From positions 1 through 9,726 of the forward strand of contig JALGVQ010000107.1 in the NCBI GenBank assembly GCA_025774615.1: a stretch of DNA of 9,726 nt, read 5' to 3'. Numbering within the stretch: position 1 is the stretch's first letter; each line of letters starts with the position of its first letter. Origin of the DNA: a bacterium (lineage in GTDB: Bacteria; Blakebacterota; Blakebacteria; Blakebacterales; Blakebacteraceae). Of this stretch, positions 5,713-9,726 are shown piece after piece. The notes beneath the pieces were generated by a model. The model ran no database searches. It saw only the letters and a program-made list of their open reading frames with translations, and was not told the origin of the DNA. A program made the translations under genes and the position numbers.

Positions 5713-8337
5713 ATGGGCCGCACCCTCATGACGCGCACTCTCAGCATCCTGCTCATCGCTTCATTCATGGTTGTACTCACCGATCTGCCGATGCTCGCGC
5801 AGACCGGCGAAGAGATTCTCACCACTGAAGCGTTCCTGAGCCCGCCTGATGAGATCGCACAGGTCGTTCTGGCTCCCCGTCACGAGAACGTGAGCCTCAG
5901 TAACCGCAGTCCCGACGGGAAATATTTCCTCCGTACACTCGGTGACGGTCTCCCGCCGATGGCCAACTACGCCAGGCCCTTCTACCGTCTGGCCGGCACC
6001 CAGATCGACCCGGTGGCCAACCGCAATCGCCGGTTCAGCACCCGGACCGATATCGGATTCGAACTGATCGACTGGGAGACGGGTAACCGCGTCCGGGTCG
6101 ATGCACCAGATGGCGCCCGCACCAGCAATCCGGCCTGGTCACCCGACGGCACGAAGGTCGCCTATTTCGTCCATACCGATGACGCGACCCACATCTGGGT
6201 CTATGACATTGCCGTGGGGCGCGCCAGGGCGGTGACGCGCACCGCGACCCTGACCGTGCTGGCAAGCTCATTCTCCTGGACTGAAGACTCAGCTTCTATC
6301 GTGGCAGTACTCCTGCCTGCCGACCGGGAAGATGAACCGGTGAAACCGGCAGTGCCGACCACGCCGATGGTAAGAGTAGCCGAGGATGGTGAGAACAAAC
6401 TCCGGATCTACGCCAGTCTGCTCGAGACCCCCCATGACAGGGCTCTGCTCGAATATTACGCAACCGGCCAGCTCTCGATGATCGATGTGGCCCGTCGGCG
6501 AGCTGTCCCGATCGGGTCACCCGACATGATCCGCAGTTTCAATATCTCCCCCGACGGGCAGTATCTGCGTGTCACCCGGATGATCAAGCCGTTCTCCTAT
6601 ATCGTGCCGATGGGCAACTTCGGCACTGTGGAGGAGATCTGGGACCTCGAAGGGAATATCCTTCACGAGATACAGAAGCGGGAACTGCGTACCGGGATCG
6701 GCGGCAGCCAGGGCGGTGGCGGTGGCCGGTTCGGGGCCGGAGGAGGGGGTGGTGACGACAAACGCAGCCTCTTCTGGCGACCCGACGGAGAGGGAATGAG
6801 CTTCCTGCAGATGGAGCCGAGGAAGAAGTCGGAGAGTGATTCGACTGACGCGGGTGACGAACCCGCCGAAGATGAGACAGCTGAAGAGGAGGATGAGGAA
6901 CCGCGCAAGGATCGGGTGATGCAGTGGATCGCGCCCTTCGATTCGACCAGCACACGGATGATCTATGAGAGCGAGACCCGGATGAGCAGTGTGGCATATT
7001 CGGCCGACTGCCAGACCCTCTTCATCACCGAGAACGAGGGCGGGACCCGTACCACCTACGTCATCTACCTCGATGACCCTGAAACCCGGTACGTCATCTC
7101 CGAATACAAGACGGAGGATTATTACGCGAATCCCGGAAGCCTCCAGTCGAAGCGTGGACCGATGGGCGGCTCGGTCATCCGGACTTCCACCGACGGCAGC
7201 TACGTCTACCTTTCAGGGTCACAGCCGTTCGAGAACTGGGATGAAGAAGCACCCAAAGCCTTCATCGACCAGGTCGAGATCAGGACGGGTGAGGTCGAGC
7301 GAGTCTACGAGACCCCCGACGGATTCAGCGAACGGATACAGGTCATGGATGACGATCTCGCCCTGCTGATGATCTCGAGGGAATCCCCCACCCAGATCGG
7401 CGATTCGTGGTTGTGGACCCGGGCTACCGAAGACATGCGGAAGATGACGAACAACGTCGACCATTCGCCCGAGATCACAAACGCTGTCCGGCAGCGTTTC
7501 CAGGTGACGCGCGCCGACGGGATCACCTTCTGGGTGAACGTCACCCTGCCGCCCGATTACGTCGAGGGTACCCGCCTGCCGGCGATGTGGTGGTTCTATC
7601 CGCGGGAATACGCGACCCAGAAGGCAGTGGATGAGTCGAAGCGGAGAACAAACATCAACCAGTTCCCGCGCGTCGGCACCCGTTCGATGGTGATCCTGAC
7701 CAAGCTGGAGTACGCGGTCATCGAACCTGACTGCCCCATCATGGGAGAACCGGGTGCGCTCAATGACAAATACACCGCCGATCTGCGGATGAACCTCTAT
7801 GCCGTGATCAGGGCGCTCGATGACAGGGCCCTCGTCGATGTCGACCGGATGGGGCTCGGCGGGCATAGCTACGGAGCGTTCGGCACCGCCAATGCCATGA
7901 TCCAGACCCCCTTCTTCCGGGCGGGGATCGCCGGAGATGGAAACTACAACCGGCTCCTCACCCCGGGCGGCTTCCAGTCTGAGCGTCGGGAGTTGTGGGC
8001 AGCCCGCGAGGTCTACCTCAGGATGTCGCCGATCCTCTGGGCGAATGAGTTGAGCGGCGCCCTGCTGATGTACCATGGTATGGATGACCAGAACACGGGG
8101 ACCGCGCCCTTCCACGCGCCGAAGATGTTCCACGCCCTGAACGACCTCGGCAAAACAGCGGCTCTCTACATGTACCCGTACGAGGATCACGGACCGGCCA
8201 CCATGGAGACCAACCTCGACCTGTGGGCACGCTGGATCCAGTGGCTCGACCGATACGTGAAGGACTACGAGAAGTACGAAGATGCCGAGAAGGAGAAAGA
8301 GGGGGAGGGCGGCCGGCCGGGGAGACGCGGCGGCTGA
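5713..8337 (+). CDS. Exported S9-family serine peptidase, glutamyl-endopeptidase-like (S9D type)
   Basis: This is a prolyl-oligopeptidase-superfamily enzyme of 874 residues: an N-terminal beta-propeller that filters substrates and a C-terminal alpha/beta-hydrolase domain. A signal peptide covers residues 1-29 (basic MGRTLMTR, hydrophobic LSILLIASFMVVL, likely cut LPMLA|QTG), so it acts outside the cytoplasm. Propeller blades show SPDG/RPDG turns (residues 66-69, 143-146, 279-282, 356-359). The hydrolase domain has GGHSYGAF with nucleophile S719, HGMDDQN with D792 as likely catalytic acid, and EDHG with H826. The passages ARPFYRLAGTQIDP, GGFQSERRELW and YLRMSPILWANEL resemble plant/bacterial glutamyl endopeptidases (S9D) more than DPP4 or POP; the cleavage preference is inferred. 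Odd parts are a Gly-rich run (328-347), an Asp/Glu-rich run (about 371-396) inside the propeller, and a Lys/Glu then Gly/Arg-rich tail (about 849-874). The ribosome site AAGGAGG is ideal. A terminator follows. Confidence 0.92.
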   Translation: MGRTLMTRTLSILLIASFMVVLTDLPMLAQTGEEILTTEAFLSPPDEIAQVVLAPRHENVSLSNRSPDGKYFLRTLGDGLPPMANYARPFYRLAGTQIDPVANRNRRFSTRTDIGFELIDWETGNRVRVDAPDGARTSNPAWSPDGTKVAYFVHTDDATHIWVYDIAVGRARAVTRTATLTVLASSFSWTEDSASIVAVLLPADREDEPVKPAVPTTPMVRVAEDGENKLRIYASLLETPHDRALLEYYATGQLSMIDVARRRAVPIGSPDMIRSFNISPDGQYLRVTRMIKPFSYIVPMGNFGTVEEIWDLEGNILHEIQKRELRTGIGGSQGGGGGRFGAGGGGGDDKRSLFWRPDGEGMSFLQMEPRKKSESDSTDAGDEPAEDETAEEEDEEPRKDRVMQWIAPFDSTSTRMIYESETRMSSVAYSADCQTLFITENEGGTRTTYVIYLDDPETRYVISEYKTEDYYANPGSLQSKRGPMGGSVIRTSTDGSYVYLSGSQPFENWDEEAPKAFIDQVEIRTGEVERVYETPDGFSERIQVMDDDLALLMISRESPTQIGDSWLWTRATEDMRKMTNNVDHSPEITNAVRQRFQVTRADGITFWVNVTLPPDYVEGTRLPAMWWFYPREYATQKAVDESKRRTNINQFPRVGTRSMVILTKLEYAVIEPDCPIMGEPGALNDKYTADLRMNLYAVIRALDDRALVDVDRMGLGGHSYGAFGTANAMIQTPFFRAGIAGDGNYNRLLTPGGFQSERRELWAAREVYLRMSPILWANELSGALLMYHGMDDQNTGTAPFHAPKMFHALNDLGKTAALYMYPYEDHGPATMETNLDLWARWIQWLDRYVKDYEKYEDAEKEKEGEGGRPGRRGG

Positions 8338-8376
8338 TACCTTCGTTTTCCGCCGTGAACAGCATCATCTGAGCTG

Positions 8377-8415
8377 GAAGAGCGGCAGGTCAGGCAACCT
8401 GCCGCTCTTCTTTTT
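8377..8415 (+). terminator. Rho-independent terminator of the S9 peptidase gene
   Basis: A perfect 14-bp stem pairs 8377-8390 with 8397-8410 (core AAGAGCGGCAGG / CCTGCCGCTCTT) around a 6-nt loop, followed directly by five T residues (8411-8415). It lies 40 nt after the peptidase stop codon. Only a single A (8416) separates the T-tract from the 5' end of the group II intron, so the terminator is the probable integration target and is kept intact. Confidence 0.95.
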
Positions 8416-8416
8416 A

Positions 8417-8893
8417 GTGTGCCGGGCATGTTCGACAGCTTGGAGGTGAAAGTCCTCTGACCAACCTGATGGAGGTGAAGGTCTAGCGAAGCGCAAGGGC
8501 GTCATCGCGAGGTGCCGTCTGAAGGAAGCGTAGAGCAAAACCGCGACCCGACGAACAGAAACCGGATATAAGGCTGGCAGGGTCGGACGAGTGAGCTAAT
8601 GATCACAAAGTCCATATCCATCAAGGGTCCTGTCAGTAGATCCGGCGGGTGTGCGGTGAAGGCTGTTGAGCTTACCCCGGGAGGCCTGCACCGTGTCCCG
8701 ATGAGGGACTGAGGGTGTCGTGAGACACCCTGATCGCTGTGCAGGAGTCAGCAGACGGCATAGTAGTTCGGAGCAGTCGGCCTGCTCGAGCGGGACACTC
8801 ACCTGAAAGGGGAGAAACGGCCCGGGCTCGCAGGGCCGGGAACGTCCGGACGAAGGCCTGAACGGTTGGAAGGGTTACGAGGATACGCGACAC
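8417..8893 (+). ncRNA. Group II intron ribozyme, domains I-III region
   Basis: This 477-nt stretch has no credible protein frame and many short pairings. A near-repeat GGAGGTGAAAGTC / GGAGGTGAAGGTC (about 8442-8482) belongs to domain I-type helices, and TTGG...CCAA pairing surrounds the first copy. An 8-bp hairpin AGGGTGTC / GACACCCT (8712-8731) is capped by GTGA, a GNRA tetraloop of the kind used for tertiary docking. CGGCCC / GGGCCG pairing lies at about 8819-8843. Individual domain borders cannot be assigned by eye. Domain V, the catalytic core hairpin, would lie after the ORF and is absent here. Confidence 0.72.
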
Positions 8894-9614
8894 GTGAGCG
8901 GAGAGCGGCAGAACAACCAGCTGGAACTGGCCTTCCTGGGGGAGAGTAGGGGTGAAGCCCCGATGGCCTCCGGGCAAGGGATCGAACCGCCCGCGGAGGA
9001 ACGTAAAACCAAGGACCCGGCGGATACCGAGTATCTGATGGAGGAGGTGTGCCAGAGGGAGAACCTGAAGAAGGCACTAAAGCGAGTCCAATCAAACAAG
9101 GGTGGTCCCGGCATCGACGATATGACCGTCGATGAACTGCCGGACTACCTCAAGGAGCACTGGCCGGACATCCGGGAACAACTGTTGGGAGACACCTACC
9201 AGCCACAGCCGGTCAAGCGGGTCGAGATCCCCAAACCGGGGGGAGGGATGCGCAAGCTTGGCATCCCCACCGTACTCGACCGCTTTATCCAGCAGGCTAT
9301 TTTACAGGTGCTGCAACCCCGATGGGACCCGACGTTCTCCGATCACAGCTATGGCTTCCGTCCCGGAAGGCGGGCCCATCAGGCAGTGGCCCGGGCGCAG
9401 CAGTACATCGCCGAGGGTTACCGCTGGGTCGTGGACATAGACCTGGAGAAGTTTTTCGACACGGTCAGCCACGACTGGCTGGTAGGTCGGGTAGCCAGAC
9501 GGATGGATGACAAGCGGCTGATACGACTGGTCCGCAGATACTTGCGGGCCGGGGTCATGGAGGACGGACTGGTCAGTCCGACGGATGAGGGGACCCCGCA
9601 AGGCGGTCCTCTGA
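8417..9614 (+). mobile_element. Group II intron, 5' portion, inserted after a terminator (group IIC-like)
   Basis: This retroelement consists of a catalytic RNA (ribozyme domains I-III, 8417 to about 8893) followed by an intron-encoded reverse transcriptase placed in domain IV. The 5' boundary GTGTG (8417-8421) fits the group II GUGYG consensus. Insertion one base after the T-tract of a Rho-independent terminator, in the same orientation, is the established habit of group IIC introns, and the compact RNA (about 480 nt before the ORF) also fits. Homology stops near 9614, inside the RT gene. The rest of the RT, domains V and VI and the 3' splice site are not in the window, so the element as seen cannot splice or move by itself. 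Whether the 3' part lies beyond a second insertion to the right cannot be told. EBS/IBS pairings were not identified with confidence, so the IIC assignment rests on target site and size. Confidence 0.82.
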
Positions 9615-9664
9615 CTCCCCCAACGCAGTCGATAACATTGAGTTTGAGCGAAGTCTCCCCCTGA
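8894..9664 (+). pseudogene. ltrA: Group II intron reverse transcriptase/maturase, truncated and chimeric at 3' end
   Basis: Residues 1-48 form the lead segment typical of this intron RT group (MSGERQNNQLELAF ... EYLMEEVC). Residues 49-240 are RT finger and palm motifs: NKGGPGIDDMTVDEL (RT0), VEIPKPGGGMRKLGIPTVLDRFIQQAI (RT1), DHSYGFRPGRRAHQAV (RT2), WVVDIDLEKFFDTVSHDWLV with the first catalytic Asp (RT3), and EGTPQGGPL (RT4). Family members continue SPLL...N and then YADD; here the frame runs on as TPPTQSITLSLSEVSP and stops. The YADD catalytic motif, RT6-7, the X/thumb maturase domain and any endonuclease domain are gone, leaving 256 residues where about 400-450 are usual. The product cannot be an active polymerase. 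The start is GTG at 8894, with only a weak ribosome site. Identity is certain; the broken state is evident within this window. Confidence 0.93.
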
Positions 9665-9726
9665 CACATTCATACAACCGAGGTTGACATAGTGTCGTAT
9701 ATGGTAGTATATATATGGCATGACTT
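9615..9726. other. Foreign sequence joined to the broken intron RT, possible edge of a second mobile element
   Basis: From about 9615 the sequence no longer matches an intron RT and shows no recognisable gene to the window edge. CTCCCCC occurs at 9615-9621 and again at 9655-9661, with CTGAC next to both copies (9611-9615 and 9661-9665) in mirrored order. The last 45 bases are AT-rich, unlike the flanks, and hold a promoter. An insertion-sequence terminus is the simplest reading, with its gene starting past the edge, but no terminal repeat partner or target duplication can be seen. A deletion junction is the alternative. Confidence 0.5.
9684..9713 (+). promoter_or_regulatory. Strong sigma70-like promoter reading off the right edge
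   Basis: A perfect -35 TTGACA (9684-9689) is followed by the AT-rich run TAGTATATATATGG, giving a -10 TATATA (9708-9713) with 18-nt spacing or TAGTAT (9705-9710) with 15-nt spacing. It is the best promoter match in the window and points rightward. ATG codons occur at 9715 (stops after two codons) and 9720 (still open at the edge). It would drive whatever lies beyond the window, possibly a transposase. Confidence 0.6.

Noticed and set aside
7219-8190. Long antisense open frame (323 codons) inside the S9 peptidase gene
   Set aside because: It lies wholly opposite a gene with clear catalytic motifs, has no recognisable domain or ribosome site, and arises from GC-rich codon bias.
8596-9114. Several reverse-strand frames across the intron RNA and the RT start
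   Set aside because: Their composition is Ser/Pro/Arg-rich as expected for shadow frames over structured GC-rich RNA; none shows a domain.
1-9726. CRISPR array, tRNA, rRNA, or a diversity-generating retroelement
   Set aside because: No regularly spaced repeats, tRNA cloverleaf or rRNA segment were seen. The RT matches group II intron proteins rather than a DGR, and no template/variable repeat pair is present.

Overview
The window is bacterial chromosomal DNA, GC-rich by eye. It is densely coded, and every supported gene lies on the + strand. Codon use mixes GC-ending codons with frequent AGG and ATA. The protein types (FeoB with a CDTMA-type gate, a DtxR regulator with a FeoA-like tail, a secreted S9D-type peptidase, an MccB-like carboxyltransferase) would fit a Gram-negative lineage of the FCB/Gemmatimonadota/deltaproteobacterial kind. 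No marker gene is present, so this placement is weak inference.

Region 1 (1-2721) is a ferrous-iron uptake cluster. It holds the C-terminal part of FeoB, which is cut by the left window edge just upstream of its DTPG motif. Next comes a 71-residue protein with eight cysteines, overlapping feoB by 4 nt. Then comes a DtxR/MntR-type metalloregulator with a C-terminal FeoA/SH3-like domain, overlapping the small gene by 11 nt. The overlaps indicate translational coupling: transporter, small Cys-rich partner and metal sensor are made together. The Cys-rich protein is the least understood piece.

Region 2 (2718-5630) starts with a compact control region: a promoter-like pair, a perfect 11-bp tandem repeat over the -10, and two perfect inverted repeats. 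It is followed by an MccB-like acyl-CoA carboxylase carboxyltransferase and an extended SDR epimerase/dehydrogenase. No biotin carboxylase or biotin carrier gene lies in the window, so the carboxylase partner must be encoded elsewhere.

Region 3 (5649-8415) is a self-contained transcription unit: promoter-like boxes, a strong Shine-Dalgarno, a large exported S9D (glutamyl-endopeptidase-like) serine peptidase, and a textbook Rho-independent terminator.

Region 4 (8417-9726) is mobile DNA. A group II intron begins at GTGTG one base after the terminator T-tract, in the same orientation, which is the targeting habit of group IIC introns. Its reverse transcriptase/maturase is intact through RT4 (GTPQGGPL) and then switches at about 9614 to unrelated sequence, before the catalytic YADD motif. 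The RT is therefore broken. The foreign stretch carries a consensus-like promoter firing rightward off the window, consistent with the edge of a second inserted element or a deletion junction.

No tRNA, rRNA, CRISPR array or phage structural gene was seen. No wholly new system is demonstrated. The best leads are the feoB / eight-cysteine protein / DtxR-FeoA arrangement, the repeat-rich leader of the carboxylase gene, and the nested or truncated intron at the terminator.
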